27,564 nucleotides of DNA from JAUICS01 sp964384335. Its GTDB lineage: Bacteria; Pseudomonadota; Alphaproteobacteria; Micavibrionales; Micavibrionaceae. Positions 1 through 7,978 of the stretch are shown piece by piece (position 1 is the first letter of the stretch; each line of letters starts with the position of its first letter). A program made the translations under genes and the position numbers. The notes below the pieces were generated by a model. The model had not been told where the DNA came from. It did not search any database and saw nothing but the letters and a program-made list of their open reading frames with translations. The stretch spans positions 1 to 27,564 of the forward strand of contig CAYLKN010000027.1 of assembly GCA_964384335.1 (NCBI GenBank). The letters are read 5' to 3'.

Positions 1-2
1 CG

Positions 3-509
3 TTCATCACAAACGGCATCGAATTCACGGACGGCGAAGGGGTAAGAAAAAAAACGGGAGGGATCAAGGTTCTGGAAGGACGGCATAGTTTTGTTCAATT
101 GCTGGACGATGTTTACGAAACCATAAAGAAATACGGCGGTGAAATTAACGTAACGGATGTTGCAGATAAGAAATTCATTGAGCACATAGGCGATCATGAC
201 AAAGTGCATATATCAAGAATGAATGAGTTGAAAAAAACTAAAGGATTTGTTTGTCGCTCTTTGTCATCGGAGGGCCAGTCCAACATTAATGTCGATTATT
301 CAGAATACAGATGGATGCCAAAGAAAGAATTTGGTATCGTACCTTTCTATCAATATGCTTACAAACTAGCTATGATTGTTTTCGAGGATCCTTTTCCGAA
401 AGTGTTTATTCTCGAGTCTTCCGCGATAGCCGAGAGTTTTAGAATAAAATTCATGGCCATGTGGGATAGAGCTGAAATTCCCCCACCCGAAGGTGATCAA
501 TATGAATAG
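3..509 (+). CDS. TrmB-like (winged-helix) transcriptional regulator, 3' part, 5' end outside window
   Basis: The reading frame is open from the first bases of the window, so the N-terminus is missing; a TTG at 99 is not a convincing start because coding continues upstream of it. About 168 residues are visible. There is a charged helical stretch, then a C-terminal part of the kind 'Y...A..VFEDPFPKVFILES.AIAESFR.KF..MWDRA', which resembles the effector end of TrmB/BlaI-like regulators, where a conserved Trp-Asp near the C-terminus follows a 'pkv.vies' strand. No helix-turn-helix is visible in the remaining part. The gene overlaps the next one by 8 nt, so it is probably co-translated with the EgtD-family methyltransferase and may regulate it or act with it. 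The family call is by appearance only. Confidence 0.5.
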   Translation, partial: FITNGIEFTDGEGVRKKTGGIKVLEGRHSFVQLLDDVYETIKKYGGEINVTDVADKKFIEHIGDHDKVHISRMNELKKTKGFVCRSLSSEGQSNINVDYSEYRWMPKKEFGIVPFYQYAYKLAMIVFEDPFPKVFILESSAIAESFRIKFMAMWDRAEIPPPEGDQYE

Positions 510-1554
510 AAAAGAGCTTGAATACTCAATTCAACAAGAAAATGGTGCGCACCGCATACAATCGGATATTGTCTCAGATTTTGCCCTTGGCGTTCATTAT
601 TGTTTTAGCCATCAGTTCGCAGGGGCTTTAGGCAGTGAAATTTACTCCTCTCCAGACCCCTCTGTGCCTGGTGATCCGGTTAGAGGTAATGAATTGTGGG
701 TTGAGCTAATCAACAATCAGCCAGCCTACTATATCTACAAAGACGAACCTGTTTTTATTCAGGAGATAGCGCGTGACGTCTGCTCTTTGGTCAGCGGTAA
801 CGTTTACGTTTATGATCTTGGCCCCGGATCGGTAAGCGCGATTAACGGCAAGACACTTCCGTTCCTGTCAGGCTTTTCGGATCTGGCGGGCTATTATCCC
901 CTCGATATCTCCAGCAACTTCGTGGCGAATGCGGAGCGCATTGTTAAGGAGATTTTCCCCGATGCCTTTGTCAGAGGATATTCGCTGAACTTTCAGAAGG
1001 ATCCGCTTCCGGTTGAGCATTCGGAAAACGGCGTTGTGCTGTATCTTGGCTCGACGATTTCAAACCTTCCTGGAATTCTGCATATGCCTTTTTCAAAAAA
1101 CATGGCCGCAGGCAGAGAGTTTTCCAGACTGCGGACATTGCTTGGCGCGGGGGGATATTTAATTCTTTTGCACGACTCCAACCAGAATGCAAAAGAGGTC
1201 GTGTGTTCTTATAATAACAGAGAGCTGGACGCGCTTATTTCTAACGTTCTTTACAGGATAAAAAGAGACCTGCCGACACGGAATTTTGATCCGGAGGCAT
1301 TTTCATACAAAGCCCGGTGGTATCCGGATTGCAGCCTGCTCGCCCATATTTTCGTATCGGAGCGCAGTCAGTCTGTCACGATTAACGGGCACACCTACCA
1401 TCTCGAAAAAGGCGAAGAGCTTTTTCCCGTGAACTCCTACAAACCGACTGTGGCTGATATTTCGACAATTGCCGCGAAATGCGGGTTCGAAAACCTGAAA
1501 ACATTCATGTGTTCTAAAAACCGCCTCGCCCTGCATGTTTTGAAAGCGGTTTAA
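502..1554 (+). CDS. EgtD-family SAM-dependent methyltransferase (Methyltransf_33, formerly DUF2260)
   Basis: 350 residues. Family motifs seen are YVYDLGPGS (SAM-binding loop), YYPLDIS (the Y-x-P-x-D-x-S signature after strand 2) and LYLGSTISNLPG (equivalent of the EgtD 'LGSTIGN' motif). EgtD trimethylates the alpha-amino group of histidine for ergothioneine. Here the C-terminal substrate motif, normally T-E-x-S-x-K in EgtD, reads P-V-N-S-Y-K, so the glutamate that contacts histidine appears to be Val; the substrate may not be histidine. No egtB-like gene is in view. I place the start at ATG 502 rather than the in-frame GTG 493 because an AAGG at 489-492 sits at normal spacing from 502. It overlaps the upstream regulator by 8 nt. 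Confidence 0.75.
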   Translation: MNRKELEYSIQQENGAHRIQSDIVSDFALGVHYCFSHQFAGALGSEIYSSPDPSVPGDPVRGNELWVELINNQPAYYIYKDEPVFIQEIARDVCSLVSGNVYVYDLGPGSVSAINGKTLPFLSGFSDLAGYYPLDISSNFVANAERIVKEIFPDAFVRGYSLNFQKDPLPVEHSENGVVLYLGSTISNLPGILHMPFSKNMAAGREFSRLRTLLGAGGYLILLHDSNQNAKEVVCSYNNRELDALISNVLYRIKRDLPTRNFDPEAFSYKARWYPDCSLLAHIFVSERSQSVTINGHTYHLEKGEELFPVNSYKPTVADISTIAAKCGFENLKTFMCSKNRLALHVLKAV

Positions 1555-1804
1555 TTGCAACCGACGCCAATCATCCTTTTGCAATAACACAAGGCAAGCT
1601 TTCCGGAGGAACAATAAATTCCTAAGTTGAAATTACTTTAGTGGAACTCAGGAAAGTCTTGGCAGGAAAAAATTACAGCAGCTCAGCCTGCGGACAAGTG
1701 ATTGTAAAAATTTCCAAGAGGGCCTGCAAATCGCTGTTTTAAAGTTTTTCAATTGCTTGTAAGGCGTTGAAACTATTAAACAATTTGGTTTGTGTGCAAA
1801 GTGA

Positions 1805-1894
1805 TGGCGGAGAGGGTGGGATTCGAACCCACGGAGGGCGTTAACCCTCGCCGGTTTTCAAGACCGGTGCATTCAACCGCTCTGCCACCTCTCC
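1805..1894 (-). tRNA. tRNA-Ser (anticodon UGA)
   Basis: The reverse complement folds as a class II tRNA. The acceptor stem GGAGAGG/CCTCTCC is closed by discriminator G and an encoded CCA (1805-1807). The anticodon loop CTTGAAA gives UGA; there is a long variable arm (GGGTTAACGCCC region) and the T loop is TTCGAAT. It is 90 nt including CCA. No rho-independent terminator is visible on its 3' side (below 1805). In the 5' flank (1940-1957) there is a small inverted repeat TTGCTC/GAGCAA of unknown role. Confidence 0.97.
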
Positions 1895-2036
1895 TGATTT
1901 TTGAAGCCGGGTCGAAACTTCCCCGGCTATCCTTAATTCTTGCTCCTTAACGAGCAATGCAGTAATCTGTCATAAAGTTGTCTGGAGTTCAATCTCTTTT
2001 CGTTGTGTCTGCTTATCCTGATCTGGCCTTTTATCC

Positions 2037-2879
2037 ATGTTTTTTACATTGTCTAAACTGTTCTGGCTTGTTTTTTCGCCTCTGAATTTTCTGATGATCC
2101 TGTTCGTTTTTGGGATTTTGACGGCCATTTTCTTTTCCAACAGGGCGGGGTCTTGGTTTGTTTTGTCCGGAACGGTTCTTTTTATTATTCTGGGTGTGTT
2201 TCCGGTCGGACATAACAGTGTCGCCAGTCTTGAAAATCGCTATCCGGTGCCGCAAAAAACCTATTTCTCAAAAACTATCGACGGCATTATTGTCCTTGGC
2301 GGCGGGATCAACACTGAATTAAGCGGTCATTACGATTATCCCGTTATGGGGAACAGTGCATCGCGGCTGACTGAATTTCTGCGCCTTGCGCGGGCATACC
2401 CCGATGCAAGAATGGTTTATGCGGGCGGTTCCGGCGATATGTTCAATCAGGATATAAAAGGTGCGGATGTTGCGGAAAAACTGTTCCGGAACCTTGGCTT
2501 TGATACAGGTCGCATGATTTTTGATAACCAGTCCAGAAACACCTACGAAAATGCACTTTATGCAAAAAGTCAGGTCAATCCGGAAGCGGGAGAAAACTGG
2601 ATCCTGATTACATCTTCCTATCATATGCCGCGGGCGGTTGCCGTGTTCTGTGCGGTCGGCTGGCCGGTGACTGCGTATCCTGCCGACCACGAAACAATGG
2701 GCGATATTCGGCTTTTCCCCGGCGATTTTGATGTGGAGAGGAATTTTGAACTGCTTTCAACAGGGTTAAAAGAGTGGATTGGACTTGCGGCATACTATTT
2801 TTTCGGAAAAACTCAGTCTATACTTCCACCGCCAGTTTACGGAGATAAAAATGCAATGCTTACAGCCCCCTGTTCCTGA
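2037..2879 (+). CDS. DUF218 family membrane protein (ElyC/SanA/YdcF-like)
   Basis: 280 residues. Two N-terminal membrane segments are visible (about residues 8-33 and 39-57), followed by a DUF218 domain. Recognisable elements are IDGIIVLGGGI (about 82-92), ARAYPDARMVYAGGSG, a conserved SRNTYENA helix and LITSSYHMPRA near the C-terminal third, ending with the ElyC-like 'KEWIGLAAYYFFG' segment. ElyC and SanA relatives affect envelope integrity and peptidoglycan or undecaprenyl-carrier metabolism; the enzymatic role is not settled. Its 3' end overlaps the transglycosylase gene by 29 nt, consistent with a shared envelope operon. The start is the first ATG of the frame; no strong Shine-Dalgarno is visible before it. 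Confidence 0.85.
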   Translation: MFFTLSKLFWLVFSPLNFLMILFVFGILTAIFFSNRAGSWFVLSGTVLFIILGVFPVGHNSVASLENRYPVPQKTYFSKTIDGIIVLGGGINTELSGHYDYPVMGNSASRLTEFLRLARAYPDARMVYAGGSGDMFNQDIKGADVAEKLFRNLGFDTGRMIFDNQSRNTYENALYAKSQVNPEAGENWILITSSYHMPRAVAVFCAVGWPVTAYPADHETMGDIRLFPGDFDVERNFELLSTGLKEWIGLAAYYFFGKTQSILPPPVYGDKNAMLTAPCS

Positions 2880-3873
2880 TATGAAGGAGTTACGTTCTTT
2901 ATTTGCGCCGGTTTTGGCAGTGATATCCGCCCTGATCCTGTGTTTTGCCGGGACCAGGGCCCATGCAGACGAGAATTTTGCATACTGGCTCAGCCAGATC
3001 AAACAAAAGGCCGTTCAGGAAGGCATTTCCAGCCAGACTGTGAACAAGGCCCTTAAGGGGCTTGAGCCTGTTGAGCGCGTTATCGCACTTGACCGCAAGC
3101 AGCCGGAGAAAACCATTACATTCGCAGAATACAAAAACCGTATTTTATCAAAAACCCGAATTGAAAAGGGCAGGGAGATGATGCGGCGGCATGCCCGTAT
3201 CCTGAACGCGGTTTCAGATGCGTATAATGTTCAGCCGCAATACATAGTTGCCTTATGGGGTATTGAAACGAATTACGGCGGTTTTACGGGAGGGTTTCAT
3301 GTTATTCCCGCGCTTGCAACACTGGCCTATGACGGACGCAGGGGAGAGTTTTTTACGGCAGAGCTTTTGACGGCCCTGAAAATAGCCGATGAAGGCCACA
3401 CCAGGATCGAAAACATGAAAGGCTCATGGGCGGGCGCAATGGGCCAGAATCAGTTCATGCCGTCAAGCTTCAAAAAATTTTCGGTTGATTACAATCAGGA
3501 CGGCAGACGCGATATCTGGCAAACGTATGACGATATTTTTGCCTCTTCGGCAAATTACCTTGCCAAAAGCGGCTGGCACGGCGATGAACGGTGGGGACGG
3601 AAAATCAAATTGCCTGTCGGTTTTGATATAACGCTGGTCGGCAAGGATATAAAAAAGTCACTTCACGAATGGAGGCGGCTCGGCCTTATGACCGTTAACG
3701 GTAATCCCATTCCCGTTGCCGAAGGGATGGAAGCCTATATAGTAATGCCGGACGGTCCGGAAGGGGACGTTTATCTTGCCTATAACAACTTTGAAACATT
3801 ACTGAAATGGAACCGGTCAACATATTTCGCGACATCCGTCGGTTTGCTGGCCGATCTGATTGCCGGGGGATAA
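2851..3873 (+). CDS. mltB: MltB-type lytic murein transglycosylase
   Basis: 340 residues. It cleaves the beta-1,4 MurNAc-GlcNAc bond of peptidoglycan in the periplasm, forming 1,6-anhydroMurNAc. The catalytic glutamate is in ALWGIETNYG (Glu139), followed by the MltB-specific GSWAGAMGQNQFMPSSF block. Start choice: ATG 2851 has GGAG at 2841-2844 with 6-nt spacing, whereas ATG 2881 has no ribosome-binding site; a longer in-frame extension to 2779 lies inside the previous gene. The N-terminus is a signal peptide with cleavage predicted after ALILCFAGTRAHA (residue 39). I see no lipobox and no C-terminal peptidoglycan-binding domain, so this is the shorter soluble or periplasmic form. It is 2 nt upstream of rlpA. 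Confidence 0.9.
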   Translation: MQCLQPPVPDMKELRSLFAPVLAVISALILCFAGTRAHADENFAYWLSQIKQKAVQEGISSQTVNKALKGLEPVERVIALDRKQPEKTITFAEYKNRILSKTRIEKGREMMRRHARILNAVSDAYNVQPQYIVALWGIETNYGGFTGGFHVIPALATLAYDGRRGEFFTAELLTALKIADEGHTRIENMKGSWAGAMGQNQFMPSSFKKFSVDYNQDGRRDIWQTYDDIFASSANYLAKSGWHGDERWGRKIKLPVGFDITLVGKDIKKSLHEWRRLGLMTVNGNPIPVAEGMEAYIVMPDGPEGDVYLAYNNFETLLKWNRSTYFATSVGLLADLIAGG

Positions 3874-3875
3874 CA

Positions 3876-4868
3876 ATGGGCGGACATTCACGAGGAAAAC
3901 TGTCACCAGTATTATTGAAGTCTCTGTTATTCATGGGGATCATAGTTTTGTCCGGCTGTACGGAAACACAGCTTTTTGCCCATATGGCCAAAAAAATTCC
4001 GCTTCCAGGGGATGCGCAATACCAGGTCGGTCACTATAAAGTTGGTACGCCTTACACAATCTTTGGCCGGCGTTATTATCCGCGTGAGCAGTTTTCAGGC
4101 ACAGAAACGGGAATTGCGTCATGGTACGGCCCCAATTTTCATGGCAAGCCAACGGCGAACGGTGAAATTTTTGACCAAAACGCCCTGACTGCCGCGCACC
4201 GGACCCTGCAAATGCCGTCCATAATCCGGGTTACCAACCTTGAAAACGGATACTCTCTCATATTAAGGGTCAATGACAGAGGGCCGTATGCAAGAAACAG
4301 GGTGCTTGATGTTTCAAAAAAATCCGCCGAGCTTCTGGGTTTTAAAAATCAGGGAACGGCAAGAGTAAAAATAGAAGTTCTGGAAAACGAGAGCAGGCAG
4401 GTCGCCGAAATGGCCAAGGCCGGACTGGATACAAACGGGGTTGAGATCGCAATGAACCGGGGAAAAGATCCTTTCCGCACATCTCAAACGAAACTGACCT
4501 CACTTAGTTCTTATACTCCTCCGCCCGATGATATCCATTCGCCGGAGGTTGAAAGCGTCCCCGTGCAGAACGTCAGTATCAGAACAGTTCTGCCCAAAGA
4601 CGCAGAAAGGCAGCTTGTCCGACAAAGCCAGCCCGTTGAAACATCCCTTTACGTCCAGGCCGGCGCATTTACGGAATACAATAATGCCCGAAAGCTGTCG
4701 CAGAATTTAAGCAATCTTGGTGAAACCGGAATTTATCCCGTAACAGTGAACGGAACCGATTTTTACCGGGTGCGCATCGGCCCGCTGATCAATGTCGCCT
4801 CGGCGGATCAGGTTCTGAACACCCTTGCCCTGCAGAACAATGATCAGGCCATGATTGTTATTGAATAA
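3876..4868 (+). CDS. rlpA: RlpA septal-ring lytic transglycosylase lipoprotein with SPOR domain
   Basis: 330 residues. The N-terminal lipoprotein signal has lipobox VLSG-C (Cys28). The double-psi beta-barrel domain runs about residues 78-170 and contains ASWYGPNFHG, NGEIFD (Glu97), TAAHRTL (His108) and VNDRGPY (Asp134), matching the catalytic residues of RlpA, which cleaves denuded glycan at the septum. A Pro/Ser-rich linker leads to a C-terminal SPOR domain (about 255-330, YVQAGAF...FYRVRIGPL) that targets division-site peptidoglycan. ATG 3876 is chosen because GGGGGA (3864-3869) precedes it and it begins right after the mltB stop; the upstream extension to 3807 would lie inside mltB. It probably acts with the adjacent transglycosylase and carboxypeptidase in septal remodelling. 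Confidence 0.92.
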   Translation: MGGHSRGKLSPVLLKSLLFMGIIVLSGCTETQLFAHMAKKIPLPGDAQYQVGHYKVGTPYTIFGRRYYPREQFSGTETGIASWYGPNFHGKPTANGEIFDQNALTAAHRTLQMPSIIRVTNLENGYSLILRVNDRGPYARNRVLDVSKKSAELLGFKNQGTARVKIEVLENESRQVAEMAKAGLDTNGVEIAMNRGKDPFRTSQTKLTSLSSYTPPPDDIHSPEVESVPVQNVSIRTVLPKDAERQLVRQSQPVETSLYVQAGAFTEYNNARKLSQNLSNLGETGIYPVTVNGTDFYRVRIGPLINVASADQVLNTLALQNNDQAMIVIE

Positions 4869-4893
4869 CAGGAAAGACGGCACCTTCTGTTTT
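4868..4893 (+). terminator. possible weak rho-independent terminator after rlpA
   Basis: ACAG-(GA)-AAG, loop ACGGCAC, CTT-CTGT followed by TTT. The stem carries an internal bulge, so this is a modest hairpin. Its position between the rlpA stop and the dac promoter fits a partial transcription end. Confidence 0.3.
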
Positions 4894-4902
4894 GATCAAC
4901 TC

Positions 4903-4930
4903 TTGATGTTCTTTGACGAGCCTTTATAAT
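4903..4930 (+). promoter_or_regulatory. sigma-70-type promoter for the dac gene
   Basis: TTGATG (4903-4908), 16-bp spacer, then a perfect TATAAT (4925-4930). The predicted transcript starts near 4937, about 33 nt before the ATG at 4970. This indicates that the dac-tmk-holB block can be transcribed separately from mltB-rlpA. Confidence 0.65.
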
Positions 4931-4969
4931 CCGTTTTAAATATTAATTTTTGTAATTGAGTGCTCTGAA

Positions 4970-6142
4970 ATGCAAACATCCCGTCTTTTCCATCTCCGTC
5001 ATACTCCTGGTATTCTGGCCGTTCTCACGCTGCTGGCCGGATTGTGTTTTTCTTTTCCCGCTGTTGCCAAGACTGCATCAACCTCGGCGGATCAGGTTGT
5101 TATGATGGATTATGAAACCGGCGATATTCTGTATTCCAAAAACCCGCATCAAAAAATGCCGACATCGTCAATGAGCAAGGTTATGACCATGTATCTTGTT
5201 TTTGAAGCGTTAAGGGACGGGCGCCTCAGTCTGGACGATCAGTTGCCGGTGAGTGAGAAAGCATGGCGCAAAGGCGGTTCCAAAATGTTTGTCAATGTCG
5301 ATACAACCGTTAATGTCGAGGATCTTATCAAAGGAGTAATTGTCCAGTCCGGAAATGACGCCACGATCGTCCTGGCGGAAGGTCTTGCCGGATCGGAAAA
5401 AATGTTTGCAGAGGCGATGACGAAAAAGGCCAGGGAACTCGGCATGAAAAACTCGAACTTTACAAATGCCAGCGGATGGCCGGATCCCGACCATTACTCC
5501 ACGGCTTATGATCTTGCCGTTATGGCCAGAAATCTCATCAGGGAATTTCCCAGCTACTATGACTATTATTCCATAAAAGAATTTACCTATAACGATATTA
5601 CACAGCAGAACAGAAACCCTCTGCTTTACCAGAACATCGACGCGGACGGTATTAAAACGGGACATACTCAGGCGGCCGGGTACGGCCTTATTGCCTCCGG
5701 AACGATGAATGACAGGAGGGTCATTCTTGTTATAAACGGCCTTGAAAGCAAAAGCGAGAGGGCGAGAGAAGGCAAGCGTCTTTTGTCATGGGGCCTTCGC
5801 GGGTTTAAAAATATAGATTTGTTTAACGAAGGGGACGTTATATCGGAGGCAAAGCTGCTGTTTGGTCAGGACCCCTATGTTGATCTGGCTGCCCCTTCCG
5901 ATGTAAGGATATCAATCACACCCCATGAACTCCAGAATATCAGGGCCGAAATCAAATATGAACATCCCATAACAGCCCCGGTTCAAAAGGGTGACCGTAT
6001 AGGCAGGCTGGTTCTGGATATACCGGACCGGGAAAAAACGGAATTCGATCTGGTATCCGCAGAAAATATCGACAGGGTCGGGTTTATTCAGGAAACCCTT
6101 CTGAAAGCTGGCATTATGCTTTCAAGCAGCCGGAAACAGTAA
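4970..6142 (+). CDS. dacC: D-alanyl-D-alanine carboxypeptidase, PBP5/DacA-DacC family
   Basis: 390 residues. A signal peptide is cleaved after FSFPAVA (residue 33). All three penicillin-binding motifs are present: SMSK with nucleophile Ser67 and Lys70, SGN (127-129) and KTG (229-231). It removes the terminal D-Ala from pentapeptide stems in the periplasm and so limits cross-linking. After the catalytic domain there is a PBP5-type beta-rich C-terminal domain (about 270-370), ending in an amphipathic-looking helix (FIQETLLKAGIML) that in this family anchors the protein to the outer face of the inner membrane. The placement between rlpA and tmk is the common alphaproteobacterial arrangement. The symbol is by synteny; dacA or dacF would be equally acceptable names. 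Confidence 0.93.
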   Translation: MQTSRLFHLRHTPGILAVLTLLAGLCFSFPAVAKTASTSADQVVMMDYETGDILYSKNPHQKMPTSSMSKVMTMYLVFEALRDGRLSLDDQLPVSEKAWRKGGSKMFVNVDTTVNVEDLIKGVIVQSGNDATIVLAEGLAGSEKMFAEAMTKKARELGMKNSNFTNASGWPDPDHYSTAYDLAVMARNLIREFPSYYDYYSIKEFTYNDITQQNRNPLLYQNIDADGIKTGHTQAAGYGLIASGTMNDRRVILVINGLESKSERAREGKRLLSWGLRGFKNIDLFNEGDVISEAKLLFGQDPYVDLAAPSDVRISITPHELQNIRAEIKYEHPITAPVQKGDRIGRLVLDIPDREKTEFDLVSAENIDRVGFIQETLLKAGIMLSSSRKQ

Positions 6143-6156
6143 CACAGTCATATCCC

Positions 6157-6792
6157 ATGTTCATTACTTTTGAAGGTGGAGAGGGATCCGGCAAAACCAC
6201 ACAGATCAGCCTGCTTGCCGACTATCTGGAAAGTCAGGGACATGAAGTGGTAAAAACCCGTGAGCCCGGAGGAACCCCGGACGGGGAAAAGATAAGAGAT
6301 CTGATTGTTTCACAATCTGAAAGGCATGACCCGCTTTTCGATGTTTTTTTACTGTTTTCCGCACGGCGTATTCATGTAAACGAGGTTATTAAGCCCGCGC
6401 TTGAGGACAATAAAGTGGTAATATGCGACAGGTTTACAGATTCCACCCGGGTTTATCAGGGATATGGTCTTGGCGTTGATCTGCAAGTAATAGAAACACT
6501 GAAAATTCTGAGTATTGGAACGCTTGAGCCGGATTTGACTTTCGTCTTTGACATTAATCCCGAAATCGGACTTTCCCGTGCAAAAAAACGGAGTGATGAG
6601 GATGGGACAAACGAACAGAAATATGAGACTTACGACAAGGATTTTCATGAACGCTTAAGGACAGGTTTTCGAAATCTTGTCAGGCAGAATCCGGGGCGCT
6701 TTGTTGTTTTGGACGCCGGGCAGGATATTGACGCAATCCGCATGGAAATTCAGGATGCGGTTACTTCATCGCACTTTGGAAAAGAAAACTGA
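6157..6792 (+). CDS. tmk: thymidylate kinase (dTMP kinase)
   Basis: 211 residues, the usual family length. It phosphorylates dTMP to dTDP with ATP in the cytoplasm. The P-loop is GGEGSGKTT (residues 7-15), the substrate motif is DRFTDST (from Asp91), and YQGYG follows. TREPGGTP after strand 2 is the family DRX-type segment. A Lys/Arg-containing lid is seen near SRAKKRSDEDG, of the E. coli type with basic residues in the lid rather than in the P-loop. It starts 14 nt after the dac stop and is followed 12 nt later by holB, an arrangement conserved in many proteobacteria. Confidence 0.96.
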   Translation: MFITFEGGEGSGKTTQISLLADYLESQGHEVVKTREPGGTPDGEKIRDLIVSQSERHDPLFDVFLLFSARRIHVNEVIKPALEDNKVVICDRFTDSTRVYQGYGLGVDLQVIETLKILSIGTLEPDLTFVFDINPEIGLSRAKKRSDEDGTNEQKYETYDKDFHERLRTGFRNLVRQNPGRFVVLDAGQDIDAIRMEIQDAVTSSHFGKEN

Positions 6793-6804
6793 CGAATACC
6801 GGAC

Positions 6805-7968
6805 ATGTTTGAAGAAATTGGCACTGAGATGGAACAGGATAGAACCGGTGAAAATACCGGCCCGGAACAGTATACGGAACTCGATCCCCATGAAAACCCG
6901 CATTTGTCCGGCCATACGCATATTGAGCACATGCTTGCGGGAATGATTGAGAAAAAAAGGCTGCCTCACGGTATGATCTTTTCCGGGCCGGCCGGAATTG
7001 GAAAGGCAACGATGGCCTATCGCCTAACCAGAAAATTATTCCAGGAAAAACAGAACGACGCCGATCAAAATCTTCTTTTTGAGAATGCGCAAGACACCTC
7101 GGATGACAGCCAAACGCTTCAGATCGAAACGTCGGATCCGGTTTTCAAAAAAGTGGCACGGCTGGCACATCCCGATCTGATGGTTGTTCAAAGGCGTTTT
7201 GATGAAACCAGGAGCAGATTTAAGGAGAGTGTAGAAATTGACGATATACGTAAAGCGATTGCCTTCCTGCGTATGAAAGCGGCTTATGGAGGATGGCGCG
7301 TTGTTATTATCGACGACGCCAGTACAATGAACAGGAATGCGCAGAATGCGCTGTTGAAAATTCTGGAAGAGCCGCCGCGCAATTCGCTTGTTATTCTCGT
7401 TACCCATGTTCTGGGTAATCTGCTGGCCACAACACGCTCGCGCTGCCGTCTTATCAGTTTCGACAAACTTGACAATGACATTATGCACGAACTGGTCGGA
7501 AAGGCCCGGCCTGAACTGACTGCAAAGGCCAGAGACCTTCTTCTTACATTGTCCGGCGGCAGTATCGGCAAGGCACTGGAAATGTATGATGAAGGCGGAA
7601 TAGAGGGTATGGAAACGGCCCTGAAATGTTTTGAAAACTGGCCTGCTTCTGACTGGGACACTCTCCATTCCGTTGCCGACAGATATATGGGGCAGGGGCA
7701 ACAGGTTATTGACGATTATGAGAATTTCACATACTGCCTTCTCTGGCTTTTGAAAAATTTAGTCAGGGCGAAGGCGGAGCGCCTTGAAACACATAATCTT
7801 CCCGTTGAGAATGACGGCCTGTCCCGATTTTATGCAGAGCACGATTTATTTGGATTGCTGGATCTTTCGGAAAGTATTAATAATCAGATTCAGCAGGGTA
7901 AGGCAGGAAATTTGAAAGCGGGGCAGGTGACTCTCGGCCTTCTCTTTACACTTTATGATAACAAATAA
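6805..7968 (+). CDS. holB: DNA polymerase III delta' subunit
   Basis: 387 residues. It is a clamp-loader subunit of the AAA+ fold, working with gamma/tau and delta to load the beta clamp. Seen: SGHTHIEHML (family N-terminal signature), RLPHGMIFSGPAGIGKAT (Walker-A-like, 61-69), VVIIDDAS (Walker-B-like), LLKILEEPP and TRSRCR (sensor/arginine-finger region). The cysteine zinc module of E. coli delta' is not visible between the Walker motifs, as is usual for alphaproteobacterial HolB. An acidic 30-residue N-terminal leader precedes the conserved domain; an internal ATG at 6829 is an alternative start, as neither has a strong ribosome-binding site. Confidence 0.94.
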   Translation: MFEEIGTEMEQDRTGENTGPEQYTELDPHENPHLSGHTHIEHMLAGMIEKKRLPHGMIFSGPAGIGKATMAYRLTRKLFQEKQNDADQNLLFENAQDTSDDSQTLQIETSDPVFKKVARLAHPDLMVVQRRFDETRSRFKESVEIDDIRKAIAFLRMKAAYGGWRVVIIDDASTMNRNAQNALLKILEEPPRNSLVILVTHVLGNLLATTRSRCRLISFDKLDNDIMHELVGKARPELTAKARDLLLTLSGGSIGKALEMYDEGGIEGMETALKCFENWPASDWDTLHSVADRYMGQGQQVIDDYENFTYCLLWLLKNLVRAKAERLETHNLPVENDGLSRFYAEHDLFGLLDLSESINNQIQQGKAGNLKAGQVTLGLLFTLYDNK

Positions 7969-7978
7969 AAATTAGCAT

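Noticed and set aside
1905..1928. AGCCGGG/CCCGGCT hairpin next to tRNA-Ser
   Set aside because: It lies on the 5' side of the tRNA and no U-run follows on either strand, so it is not a terminator for any visible gene.
2779..2850. Longer N-terminus for the MltB protein
   Set aside because: It would overlap the DUF218 gene by 101 nt and place the signal peptide far inside the protein; ATG 2851 has a good ribosome-binding site.
7036..7701. 221-aa minus-strand open frame opposite holB
   Set aside because: Antisense to holB, no start signal and no family resemblance.
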